Assembly (NCBI GenBank): GCA_947629715.1
Contig: CANRET010000010.1
Span: 1 to 46,149, forward strand
Direction of reading: 5' to 3'
Length of the DNA stretch: 46,149 bases
DNA from: an uncultured Akkermansia sp.
GTDB lineage: Bacteria > Verrucomicrobiota > Verrucomicrobiia > Verrucomicrobiales > Akkermansiaceae
Shown: positions 34,262 to 42,957 of the stretch, piece by piece
Position numbering within the stretch: the stretch's first letter is position 1
Layout of the letters: each line of letters begins with the position of its first letter
Made by a program: the position numbers and the translations under genes
The notes under the pieces: model-generated
Seen by the model: only the letters and a program-made list of their open reading frames with translations
Told to the model about the DNA's origin: nothing
Database searches by the model: none

Positions 34262-34271
34262 GGGCCGGGAA

Positions 34272-34300
34272 CAGGGCAAACGCATGGGGAATGCGTTTGC
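34272..34300. repeat. Palindrome carrying a 14-bp match to the IS end at 614-627
   Basis: CAGGGCAAACGCAT (34272-34285) is identical to the outer 14 bases of the ISAs1-type end at the start of the window. GCAAACGCAT (34276-34285) then meets its perfect complement ATGCGTTTGC (34291-34300) across a 5-base loop, followed by TTTTA. It lies between the divergent dapA and tyrS promoters. It could be an IS relic, a miniature element, or a terminator-like structure. Confidence 0.5.
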
Positions 34301-34435
34301 TTTTACGATATTTGCAGGGCGGCGGCGTGGCGGAACTTCGGAAACGCGCAACGCGGTTGTTTCGCAGCGGCGGTGAATGAGGGATGAGAATCGCAAGGCT
34401 TTCACTGCATTTACGGGCCGAGAATGAATGCACAC

Positions 34436-34464
34436 TTGCAAGTTTTTGGGAGAGCGTGTACAAT
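34436..34464 (+). promoter_or_regulatory. Promoter of tyrS
   Basis: TTGCAA (34436-34441), a 17-bp spacer and TACAAT (34459-34464). The start of transcription is expected near 34471, just before the ATG pair at 34474/34477; this also argues against the ATG at 34465 or any earlier start. Confidence 0.65.
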
Positions 34465-34473
34465 ATGAGGCAG

Positions 34474-35703
34474 ATGATGACATTTTACGAAGAGTTGCAA
34501 TGGCGCGGACTGATCAATCAGATTTCCGATGAGAAGTTGATTGACAAGCTGAATGCGGGGGGCATGACCTTTTACATCGGCACGGATCCGACGGCTGACA
34601 GCTTGCACCTGGGACATTATTCGAGTTTTTTGATTACGAAGCGTCTTGAGCGAGCGGGGCACCATCCGTTGCTGCTGGTGGGACTGGCTACGGGACTCAT
34701 CGGTGATCCTCGCGGCACTGTGGAGCGCGAGTTGCAACAGCGGGAACTCGTGATGCGGAATTACGAGAGTCTGAGGGCCCAGGTGGAGAAGATTTTCGGG
34801 TTTGAAGTGGTCAATAATTACGATTGGATCAAGGATCTGAACGTGATTGATTACCTTCGCAACTACGGCAAGTACATCAACGTGGGGTACATGCTCGGCA
34901 AGGATCACGTGCGACGTCAGATGGAAACCGGCATCTCTTACGCCGAGTTTTCCTACATGCTTATCCAAGCTATTGACTTCAAGCATCTGCACGAGACACG
35001 CGGGGTGAATTTGCAGGTGGCCGGCAGTGACCAGTGGGGCAATATCACGACGGGTATTGAACTTATCCGCAAAACGACAGGGGATGAAGTGTACGGGCTC
35101 ACGATGCCGCTTGTGACCGACAGCCAGGGAAACAAGTTCGGCAAGAGTGAGGGGAATGCGCTGTGGCTGGATAAGGAGCGCACGAGTCCGTACGAGCTTT
35201 ACCAGTTCCTCGTCAATGCGGAGGATTCGCAGGTGATCAGCTACTTGAAGCGACTCACTTTCCTCACGCCTGAGCAGATCATGGAGATTGAGGCGGAGCA
35301 CACAGCTCATCCGGAACTGCGCACGGCTCAAAGAGCGCTGGCGCGAGAGATTATCACGGATCTGCACGGTGCGGCAGAGTTTGATCATGCGGTGCAGATC
35401 AGCCGGAAACTTTTTGCCGGGGAATACGCCGATATGAGTGTGCGCGATATACGCAGCGGACTGCGTGGCGCTCCTCATGTGAAGCTGACTCCGGGCGCGC
35501 TTCTTCCGGATGCCCTGGTGGAAGCGGGCATTTGTTCCTCCAAGCGCGAGGCGCGCGAGTTTGTGAACAATGGCGCCATTTCCGTGAATGGCGAGGCGGT
35601 GACGGATGTCGCTTATGCTTTCACTCCCGCGCATGCGCTGCACGGCGAACTGTTCATTTTACGTCGCGGCAAGAAGAAGTTTTTTCTGGGAATTTTGGAA
35701 TGA
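34474..35703 (+). CDS. tyrS: Tyrosyl-tRNA synthetase
   Basis: About 409 residues, full length for the bacterial TyrRS-1 type. Class I signatures are FYIGTDPTADSLHLGHYSSF (the HIGH motif as HLGH) and TDSQGNKFGKSEGNALWL (the KMSKS motif as KFGKS). Others are the tyrosine pocket ISYAEFSYMLIQAIDF and AGSDQWGNITTG. The C-terminal S4-like RNA-binding domain (SSKREAREFVNNGAISVNGE) is complete. Starts at 34474 and 34477 are equivalent. The stop overlaps the start of the next gene (ATGA). Confidence 0.95.
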   Translation: MMTFYEELQWRGLINQISDEKLIDKLNAGGMTFYIGTDPTADSLHLGHYSSFLITKRLERAGHHPLLLVGLATGLIGDPRGTVERELQQRELVMRNYESLRAQVEKIFGFEVVNNYDWIKDLNVIDYLRNYGKYINVGYMLGKDHVRRQMETGISYAEFSYMLIQAIDFKHLHETRGVNLQVAGSDQWGNITTGIELIRKTTGDEVYGLTMPLVTDSQGNKFGKSEGNALWLDKERTSPYELYQFLVNAEDSQVISYLKRLTFLTPEQIMEIEAEHTAHPELRTAQRALAREIITDLHGAAEFDHAVQISRKLFAGEYADMSVRDIRSGLRGAPHVKLTPGALLPDALVEAGICSSKREAREFVNNGAISVNGEAVTDVAYAFTPAHALHGELFILRRGKKKFFLGILE

Positions 35704-36494
35704 AAACCTTTGTCATACTTGCGCTGCTTTTGGGGAGCTTGACCACGGCTGAGTCGCCCGTTGGCCCTGCCTCTCCGGAATTGTCCACTGTGGAACAGGT
35801 CAGGACTATGCCTCCGGAACAATGGGAGACTGAGCGCTGCGCCATGAAACGGGTGATGCTGTTGCGCATGCTCTTTCTGGTTCATGACCGGTACCGGAGT
35901 ACTCCTGAACACAGCGCCGAATGCCTGGCTTTAGCCCGGCAGCTCCAGGCGCCGAAGGCTTATATTGCCCTGCTGGAAGCAGAGGCGCCTCTCTCCGGTC
36001 GGAATCACTACGAACACCAACGCGCTATGAGTCAACTCATGAACGCCTACGCTCTGGACGAGTTGTCCGCCCGTTTGCTTGCCGAATCCGTGCGTTGCGA
36101 TGAGAAGCAGGCGCGAGAATTGGTGGAGTGGCTTCCCATGCAGCATGTTTTCAATTTGGTGCCGGGTACCAAGCCGGACTTGCAGGATATCACAAACCAG
36201 CTCCAAGCTCTGCGAGAACTCTTTGAGTGCATGGAAAAGGAATATGCCGGAGTGAAGGATCGGGCGAGTGCAGATGCCGCTGCGGACGCTTTGTTGACTG
36301 CTCTGCCTTTTTTGACTGAAAGCGCCCATGTGCGATTGATCATCAGGAAGCAGCAAAGCACTGATTTGCCCGGCTACCACCAGATTGTTCAACCGATTGA
36401 AAATAAATTGAATGAGTTGCGCATTCGTCTCATTGAATCTGCTTTCTACGGTTCAAAACGGTTGATCGCCATGGATGAGCTGTTGTGTTTGTGA
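35700..36494 (+). CDS. Secreted protein of unknown function
   Basis: 264 residues. I do not recognise the family. The N-terminus is a signal peptide (MKTFVILALLLGSLTTAES, cleavage near residue 17), so it is probably periplasmic. The rest is predicted to be mainly helical, rich in Leu, Ala, Glu and Gln, with a helix-repeat feel (e.g. AMSQLMNAYALDELSARLLA) and no obvious catalytic motif. Three cysteines remain after the signal. The ATG at 35700 overlaps the tyrS stop by four bases, so it is translated behind tyrS. The frame is open upstream within tyrS but lacks a signal peptide there. The C-terminus ends in DELLCL. Confidence 0.7.
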   Translation: MKTFVILALLLGSLTTAESPVGPASPELSTVEQVRTMPPEQWETERCAMKRVMLLRMLFLVHDRYRSTPEHSAECLALARQLQAPKAYIALLEAEAPLSGRNHYEHQRAMSQLMNAYALDELSARLLAESVRCDEKQARELVEWLPMQHVFNLVPGTKPDLQDITNQLQALRELFECMEKEYAGVKDRASADAAADALLTALPFLTESAHVRLIIRKQQSTDLPGYHQIVQPIENKLNELRIRLIESAFYGSKRLIAMDELLCL

Positions 36495-36554
36495 GTCCGG
36501 CAGAAATACTGATGAGGAGCTGAGTAAAAAATAAAAAAAAGAAAAGAACATATC

Positions 36555-36583
36555 TTGAAATGTTTGAGAAGACGTGTTATACT
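36555..36583 (+). promoter_or_regulatory. Promoter of the SNF2 helicase gene
   Basis: TTGAAA (36555-36560), a 17-bp spacer and TATACT (36578-36583). A leader of about 70 bases follows, with a CCGCA/TGCGG stem (around 36594-36612), before the ATG at 36661. Confidence 0.65.
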
Positions 36584-36660
36584 TTAGACCAAGCCGCAGT
36601 GGAAAAGTGCGGGTTCGGGAGCGAATGGGCCCGGAATAAAATCAGCAAGGCAGGTGTAAC

Positions 36661-39600
36661 ATGTTAAACTCGTCACTCAATCCGGATCGGGCTACGCTCA
36701 ACTTCCTCAACGCCTATACGGAAGATGTACGCAATGAGGGAGAGAGATTGCAAAGAGAAGGAGCTGTCACTCAGATCTTCGGAAACCACCTCTTCATTCA
36801 GGGACGGGTCGAGACCAAGAAGGGGGTGTTTCGCACCAGCCTGAGACTCCGGGGCAACAAGTGGTACGGATCATGCCAAGCAGAGGACGAGGTGACAGCG
36901 GGGATATGCCTGGTGGCCACGATGGTGGAGCGTCTCTGTCGTGGAATCAGCATGCCGGAGAGTCCGAATGAACTCAACGAGATACCCCTCACCGACGTAC
37001 TGGAGGAGAAGTTGGGGCGTGATTTGGATGCGCGGGAGGAAGATTACGTGAAGCGCCTGGAGACGCGTTATCGCCGCTTCGTCATTGAACAGGCAATCAC
37101 CGATCACGATTTGGTGCGTCTCAATCCACGGTGGGAGGTCTCCGGTTATGGGTCATTGGAGCTTTGGCCGACTCCGCCGCGCAACATTTTGGAGTTTTGG
37201 AACTACATAGCCTATGCTTTTGCGAAAAAGCGCATCAGTTTTCCCACGTTCATGAGCGTGGTCACTGATCTGGGCAAGGTGCAGACGCGCATGCGCGAGT
37301 GGGAGCATGAGAAGAAAATCAACACATGGTACGAGCGCATTCGCAACATCAATGAACGCCCCCCTCAGCCGTCTCGCACCAACCTGCACATGCGCCTTAT
37401 TTCCACCATCAACGAGGCTCACTTTGAGTACCGTTATCTGGATGCCGATGAGTGGCAGCCCATCCGCGAGAAAGTGCAGTTGGATGAGCTGATGGACGGT
37501 TTTATCCGTGGTTCGTACAAAATGGATCCCCAGTCGGACATCCTGCTCAATGTGCTCAACGACTACAGCGAGCGTGAGGGCGCCGTGATGCTTGATTTGG
37601 ATAAGGACGAGGCCTGCCGGGTGATGAACCGTCTCTTCCATCAGCCAGCCCTCAAGGGCTATTTGCTCAATCTTGACGATTGCTATTTCAAGGTGGTGAA
37701 GGAGCCGCTTAAATGGATATGCATCGATGACCCCATCGCCCCTGATTGCTATGGCTTGCAGTTGGTGACAGCCGCAGGAGTGCACGTTACTCACTCCGTG
37801 CGTCAGTTGCCCGGGCAGGAGGAACTCTACCAATCGGATGAAACTGTTTTTCCGGGACCGCCTCGTTGGATGGAAGGTACGGAGGTGGAGCCGCGCTACT
37901 CCATCCCGAAGACCGTGATTGACAGCTTGGATGGCGTGGAGTTCCTGCGCAAGATCGGCGCTTCCTTGCCACCCAGCATGGAGGAGCGCGTTGTGGATAT
38001 TGAGATGATTCCCACTTTCCACATGAAGATTGCCAAAGGGCTCACCAGCGTCGATACCGAGCATGTGCTGCTTGAAGTAACGGCGCAGGATAAACCGGGG
38101 CGTCGCAGGGAACGACTTGGTAAGGATGATTGGGAGGTCCTCGAACAAGTGCGGGTGAAAGACGGTACCCTGCTGCGCTTTATCCGGGATTATCTTTATC
38201 CCATTCCTGCCATGATTGAGGAGATGACCTTCACTTATGGTTTGCCGCGCACCAAGGAGGATGGTCTGACGGGTGAAACGGGAAGCAAGCGTTACACCCA
38301 GGAAATTGAGAGGTGGCTTAAGGAGGTTTATGGTGGTAAGGCTGATCTTCCCGGTAACGTCTTTAAAACACGGATCACCAAGCAATTTCCGGAAAAATTT
38401 GCCGAGTGGGTGAAGGCCATTCCGGAAACCGTGCATGTAAAAATGGACAAAGGCTTGCAGTCCTTGCTGGCCGATCCCGTGGCCGCCTCCATTCGTTTCG
38501 AGGTCGTTAAGCAGGAGATCGACTGGTTTGACCTGCGCGTGGTTTTCGACGTGGAGGGACTCACCCTCTCCAAGGAGCAGATTCGCGCTCTTGTAGCAGC
38601 TCGTGGCGGCTATGTGCGCATGGATGATGGGACATGGATGCGACTGGAGATCAAGCTCAACGATGATGAACGCGATGCTGTAACCAAGCTGGGCTTGGAT
38701 CCTTACGATTTGTCCGGCGAGACCCACCGCATGCACACTCTGCAGTTGGCTGATCCGCGTGTGGCGGAGGTTTTTGATCCGCAGGCTTGGGCGAAAATCA
38801 AAGAGCGAACGACTGAGATTCAGATCGATGTCCGACCGGACGTGCCGAGTTCGTTGCAAGCCACGTTGCGCCCTTATCAAGTGGAAGGTTTCCGTTTTCT
38901 TGCCTATCTTGCGGTCAATGGTTTCGGCGGCATTCTTGCAGACGACATGGGCTTGGGCAAGACCATCCAGTCCATTACCTACATTCTCTGGTTGCGGGAG
39001 GAATGGGTGCGCAATCACTCCGGCAAAGGGAAAAAGAAGGAACCCACGCCGCCTGTGCTCATCGTGTGTCCCAAGTCGGTGTTGGACGTGTGGGCCGGGG
39101 AGACGGAAAAATTCGCTCCCGGCGTGCGCGTGATGGTGATTCGCAACAAGGAGCAGGCGGATGTCAAGCATATCCGCTCCCAAGTGGACATGGTGGTCAT
39201 CAACTACGCTCAGCTGCGCGTGTGCGGGGATCAGATCAACTCCATCAAGTGGCTCACTGTCATCCTGGATGAGGGTCAGCAGATTAAGAACCCGGATTCC
39301 AAGGCGGCCAAGGCGGCTCGCGAGATCATCGCTTACAACCGACTTGTGCTCTCCGGCACCCCCATCGAGAATCGCCTGCTCGATATGTGGTCTCTCATGG
39401 CCTTTGCCATGCCCGGCGTTTTGGGAAGTCGCGCTTACTTCAAGAAGCGCTTTGACAAGCGCAAGGATGCGCAGAGCCAGAATCGCCTGGCCGCTCGGCT
39501 CAAGCCCTTCCTGCTTCGCCGTACCAAGCAGCAGGTGGCTAAAGATTTGCCGCCCCGCACGGAGGAAGTGGTACTGGCGCGCATGGAGGGTATACAGTTG

Positions 39601-40383
39601 CAGCTCTATCGCCACGAGTTGCGGCAGATCCAAAAGGCGTTGCTGCGGCTTGATTCCAACGAGGAGGTGAAGAAAAATTCCTTTGCCATTCTGCAAGGCC
39701 TCATGAAGTTGCGTCAAATTTGCTGTCACCCCGCCTTACTGCCCGACTTCAAGGAGATCGTTGAGAAGCGCGGCTTAAAGACCGACTTGAGCAGCCCCGA
39801 CCTCAACTTCCGGGATGTGAGCAGCGCCAAGCTCAACGCGCTCTTTTACCTGCTCGACCAGTTGCGCGAGGAGGGGCACAAGGTGCTGGTGTTCTCCCAG
39901 TTTGTGAAGATGCTTGACATTATTAAGGACCGTTTGGTGGAGGAGAACCGCACTTTCCACTATCTGACCGGGCAAGTGAAGGACCGCAAGGGCGTCATTG
40001 AGAGTTTCCAGACGACGAAAGAGCCGAGCGTGTTCCTGTTGTCCCTGAAAGCGGGTGGCGCCGGTCTGAACCTTACCTCGGCCTCCTACGTGGTTCTTTA
40101 TGATCCGTGGTGGAACCCGGCGGTGGAGAGTCAGGCCATTGACCGTACACACCGTATCGGTCAGAAGAACAAAGTGATCGCCTATCGACTCATCACACGT
40201 GATTCGGTGGAGGAAAAGATTCGAAAGCTTCAAATCCTCAAGAGTCAACTTGTCACCAATGTGCTCGGCGATGATGGCTTCGCCTCCAGCTTGGATCTGA
40301 AAGATCTGCAGTTCATTCTGGCTCATGGTGGTGAGGATGACTCGGATATGACCGAGGAGCCGGATGCAGCAGAAGATGAGTAG
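36661..40383 (+). CDS. Large SNF2/Rad54-family DEAD/DEAH-type ATPase (helicase-like)
   Basis: 1240 residues. The C-terminal half is a complete SNF2 motor: motif I DDMGLGKTIQSITYILW near residue 760, VLIVCPKSVLDVW, motif II ILDEGQQIKN (DEGQ, as in many bacterial SNF2 proteins), VLSGTPIENRLLDMWSL, and the helicase C lobe with KVLVFSQFVKMLD, LKAGGAGLNLTSA and QAIDRTHRIGQ. The N-terminal ~740 residues are not a recognised domain set. A short segment near residues 60-95 (WYGSCQAEDEVTAGICLVAT) sits where SWIM zinc fingers occur in related proteins but lacks the full Cys/His set. These enzymes translocate on double-stranded DNA and remodel protein-DNA complexes; the bacterial target is unknown. The acidic tail (EDDSDMTEEPDAAEDE) is notable. 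The last 20 bases overlap oppA. Confidence 0.9.
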   Translation: MLNSSLNPDRATLNFLNAYTEDVRNEGERLQREGAVTQIFGNHLFIQGRVETKKGVFRTSLRLRGNKWYGSCQAEDEVTAGICLVATMVERLCRGISMPESPNELNEIPLTDVLEEKLGRDLDAREEDYVKRLETRYRRFVIEQAITDHDLVRLNPRWEVSGYGSLELWPTPPRNILEFWNYIAYAFAKKRISFPTFMSVVTDLGKVQTRMREWEHEKKINTWYERIRNINERPPQPSRTNLHMRLISTINEAHFEYRYLDADEWQPIREKVQLDELMDGFIRGSYKMDPQSDILLNVLNDYSEREGAVMLDLDKDEACRVMNRLFHQPALKGYLLNLDDCYFKVVKEPLKWICIDDPIAPDCYGLQLVTAAGVHVTHSVRQLPGQEELYQSDETVFPGPPRWMEGTEVEPRYSIPKTVIDSLDGVEFLRKIGASLPPSMEERVVDIEMIPTFHMKIAKGLTSVDTEHVLLEVTAQDKPGRRRERLGKDDWEVLEQVRVKDGTLLRFIRDYLYPIPAMIEEMTFTYGLPRTKEDGLTGETGSKRYTQEIERWLKEVYGGKADLPGNVFKTRITKQFPEKFAEWVKAIPETVHVKMDKGLQSLLADPVAASIRFEVVKQEIDWFDLRVVFDVEGLTLSKEQIRALVAARGGYVRMDDGTWMRLEIKLNDDERDAVTKLGLDPYDLSGETHRMHTLQLADPRVAEVFDPQAWAKIKERTTEIQIDVRPDVPSSLQATLRPYQVEGFRFLAYLAVNGFGGILADDMGLGKTIQSITYILWLREEWVRNHSGKGKKKEPTPPVLIVCPKSVLDVWAGETEKFAPGVRVMVIRNKEQADVKHIRSQVDMVVINYAQLRVCGDQINSIKWLTVILDEGQQIKNPDSKAAKAAREIIAYNRLVLSGTPIENRLLDMWSLMAFAMPGVLGSRAYFKKRFDKRKDAQSQNRLAARLKPFLLRRTKQQVAKDLPPRTEEVVLARMEGIQLQLYRHELRQIQKALLRLDSNEEVKKNSFAILQGLMKLRQICCHPALLPDFKEIVEKRGLKTDLSSPDLNFRDVSSAKLNALFYLLDQLREEGHKVLVFSQFVKMLDIIKDRLVEENRTFHYLTGQVKDRKGVIESFQTTKEPSVFLLSLKAGGAGLNLTSASYVVLYDPWWNPAVESQAIDRTHRIGQKNKVIAYRLITRDSVEEKIRKLQILKSQLVTNVLGDDGFASSLDLKDLQFILAHGGEDDSDMTEEPDAAEDE

Positions 40384-42043
40384 GCTGCAGTCCAGCCGAG
40401 GCTTCTTGCACAGCTGCTCGATTGCACGCATGGGACTGGGCATTGCGCTTGGTTTGCTCTCGGCGTGCGGAGACTCTGACAGGAGCGCAGATGCTGCGGC
40501 GAAGCAGGGAGTTCTTCTGCTTGGCAACAATACGGAAGTGCAGAGTCTCGATCCCCACAAAGCGACGGCCGTGGCAGACGGCAAGGTCATATCTGCTCTG
40601 TTGGAGGGCTTGGTGCGTCCGGATGCAAGTGATTCCGAAGTCGTATTGCCGGGTATGGCGAAGTCGTGGGAGCAGAGTGCGGATGCTCGGGTGTGGACCT
40701 TTCACCTGCGCGAGGCGGAGTGGAGCGATGGGCGCCCCATCACATCCCATGACTTTTCGTACGCCTACCAGCGTCTCTTACACCCGAAATTCGGCGGGCG
40801 CTATGCCGAGATGCTTTACCCGCTGCGCGGCGCACGAGCATTCAATCGCGGTGAAATTGCGTGGGATCAAGTGGGCGTGCGTACTCCGGACGACCGCACG
40901 CTCATTTTGGAGCTCGAAGCTCCGGAACCGCAGTTGCTGCGGCGTTTGCTGCACTACACGTGGTATCCGTTGCCCGCCCATCATGTGGAAAAAGCGGGCG
41001 GTATGTTGGATCGTCAGAGCCTTTGGTCGCGCGTGGAAAACTGGGTGGGCAACGGAGCGTACGTGCCGCGTGAGTATCGTCTCAATGACCATTTGAGCGT
41101 GGTTCCCAACTCGCACTACTGGCGTGCCAACGAAGTGCGCAACCGGGGCGTCCGCTTCCTGCCCATTGTGAATGGCTACACCGAGACGCGCATGTATTTC
41201 GGCGGCAAGCTGCATATCTCCAACAATGTGCCGCCGGAGATGCTCGACTACGCACGCTGCCGGGCGCCGGGCGAGTTTTGCCGCGATGCCTACTATTGCA
41301 CCGTTTTTTACCGTCTCAACACCGCCCGACCGCCGCTGGACGATGTGCGCGTGCGCCGAGCCCTTTCTCTGGCGCTGGATCGCGAATCGCTGGTGCAGCA
41401 TGTGGCGCGAGGCGCGGGCAGAGCGGCCTATGGCTTTACTCCGCCTACAAAAGATTATCCGGGAGTTGCCGACGTCGATTTGCGGAATATGCCGCAGCAA
41501 CAACGCGAGCAGATGGCGCGTGAGCTTTTGGCTCAGGCCGGATTTCCGGGAGGGCGTGGTTTCCCCACGCTGCAGATTATGACGACATCGCGTGATGTGC
41601 AGCGTGTCATGGCTGAGAGCATTCAGGCGATGTGGGTGCGGACTCTCGGAATTCACGCGGAGATACGTGCGTGCGAGTGGACAGCTTACAAGGCAGCCCA
41701 GCAAAATGGGGAGTACGACATTTCCTCCTGCTCGTGGAGCGGCGACTTTTTGGATCCCGCCACCTTTGTAGAGCTTTGGCAGAGTGAGGCAGGCAACAAC
41801 TGCACCGGCTGGGGCAGCCCAATTTGCGATGCCCGGCTTGCCGCCGCTCGCCGGGCCGCCGATCCGCAGCAGCGCCTTGCTCACTTGGCCGCGGCGGAGA
41901 GCGAAGTCCTGCGTTCCTGCCCAATCATTCCGCTGTACTGGAGTGAGCGCACCTACATGAAATCACCCTGCGTGAGGGGGTGGCACCCGCTCCTGTTGGA
42001 CAATCACCCCGTGGATGCCGTGGAGGTAAAACCGAGCCTATGA
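40364..42043 (+). CDS. oppA: Oligopeptide/dipeptide ABC transporter, substrate-binding lipoprotein
   Basis: 559 residues, SBP_bac_5 (OppA/DppA) family. A signal peptide ends in the lipobox LLSAC with the lipidated Cys near residue 35, so the mature protein is anchored in the periplasm. Family segments include LLLGNNTEVQSLDPHKA, the WTFHLREAEWSDGRPITSHDF signature and NGAYVPREYRLNDHLSVVPN. Near the C-terminus is the DISSCSWSGDFLDPATFVELW segment. The ligand, peptide or other, cannot be told from sequence. The start overlaps the SNF2 gene by 20 bases; ATG 40376 is an alternative. It overlaps oppB by four bases. Confidence 0.9.
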   Translation: MQQKMSRLQSSRGFLHSCSIARMGLGIALGLLSACGDSDRSADAAAKQGVLLLGNNTEVQSLDPHKATAVADGKVISALLEGLVRPDASDSEVVLPGMAKSWEQSADARVWTFHLREAEWSDGRPITSHDFSYAYQRLLHPKFGGRYAEMLYPLRGARAFNRGEIAWDQVGVRTPDDRTLILELEAPEPQLLRRLLHYTWYPLPAHHVEKAGGMLDRQSLWSRVENWVGNGAYVPREYRLNDHLSVVPNSHYWRANEVRNRGVRFLPIVNGYTETRMYFGGKLHISNNVPPEMLDYARCRAPGEFCRDAYYCTVFYRLNTARPPLDDVRVRRALSLALDRESLVQHVARGAGRAAYGFTPPTKDYPGVADVDLRNMPQQQREQMARELLAQAGFPGGRGFPTLQIMTTSRDVQRVMAESIQAMWVRTLGIHAEIRACEWTAYKAAQQNGEYDISSCSWSGDFLDPATFVELWQSEAGNNCTGWGSPICDARLAAARRAADPQQRLAHLAAAESEVLRSCPIIPLYWSERTYMKSPCVRGWHPLLLDNHPVDAVEVKPSL

Positions 42044-42957
42044 TACGCTACATAGCCAGACGCGTGGGGCAGGGACTTCTGGCGCTTTTTGCGTTGGAGT
42101 CGCTCACCTTCTTTCTGGTGCGGGCGCTGCCGGGCAATCCGTTTTTAGGTGAACGGAAATTGCCCGAGCATGTGCTTGCGCAGCTCAATTCTTTGTACGG
42201 ACTGGATGCCGGCATGGGGGAGCAATTTTGGCGCTACTGGAAGGCCATTCTTCTGCACGGGGATTTCGGCCCTTCCCTGGTGCGCGAAGGCGTGCAGGTA
42301 TCCGAAATCATTGCTCAGGCTTTCCCCGTGTCGTTGGAGTTGGGGTGCCTGGCCATGCTTCTGGCCATTGTGGCGGGCATACCGGTCGGCATGCTGGCGG
42401 CCTGGCGGCGCAATACTCGTACGGATGCGCTGCTCATGTTCTGCGCCGTGGCCGGTATATGTATCCCTTCTTTTGTGCTGGCACCGGTGCTGGGCATCAC
42501 GCTCGGCGCGCATGTGCCCGGGTTGAGCGTGGCGGGGTGGGACAACCCGCTGTGCGTCCTGCTGCCGGCCGTAGCGCTGGGTGCGGTGAATGCGGCGTAC
42601 GTGGCGCGTCTCACCCGTGCGGGCATGGTGGAGGCATTGTCCTCCGACTTTGTGCGCACAGCGCGGGCGAAAGGCGCCGGACCCGGACGCATTTTGTGGG
42701 TGCATGCCCTGCGCATCGGGCTGCTGCCGGCGGTGTCGTACCTGGGGCCGGCCTTTGCGGCGCTCATCACGGGCTCTTTCGTGGTGGAGTCCTGTTTCCA
42801 AGTGCCGGGCCTGGGGCTGCACTTCGTGAATGCCACGACGGATCGCGACTATTTTCTTATCCAGGGACTCGTCTTTTGCTACGGCGTGCTCATTGTGGCG
42901 GCGAACTTAGCCGTCGATATCTGCCAGGCTTGGCTTAACCCGCGTCTCCGCTCATGA
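42040..42957 (+). CDS. oppB: Oligopeptide/dipeptide ABC transporter permease (OppB-type)
   Basis: 305 residues, six predicted membrane segments. It opens MIRYIARRVGQGLLALFALE, followed by the FFLVRALPGNPF typical of OppB/DppB, and has the cytoplasmic EAA loop (EALSSDFVRTARAKGAGPGR) that docks the ATPase. The ATG at 42040 overlaps the oppA stop (ATGA); a frame open further upstream lies inside oppA. Its own stop overlaps oppC in the same way. Confidence 0.92.
   Translation: MIRYIARRVGQGLLALFALESLTFFLVRALPGNPFLGERKLPEHVLAQLNSLYGLDAGMGEQFWRYWKAILLHGDFGPSLVREGVQVSEIIAQAFPVSLELGCLAMLLAIVAGIPVGMLAAWRRNTRTDALLMFCAVAGICIPSFVLAPVLGITLGAHVPGLSVAGWDNPLCVLLPAVALGAVNAAYVARLTRAGMVEALSSDFVRTARAKGAGPGRILWVHALRIGLLPAVSYLGPAFAALITGSFVVESCFQVPGLGLHFVNATTDRDYFLIQGLVFCYGVLIVAANLAVDICQAWLNPRLRS

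Noticed and set aside
34411-35643. 410-codon minus-strand open frame over tyrS
   Set aside because: Antisense shadow of a well-identified tRNA synthetase.
37153-39729. 858-codon open frame on the minus strand inside the SNF2 gene
   Set aside because: Shadow of the GC-rich coding strand; the plus-strand frame has complete SNF2 motifs and the minus translation is His/Leu-rich with no domains.
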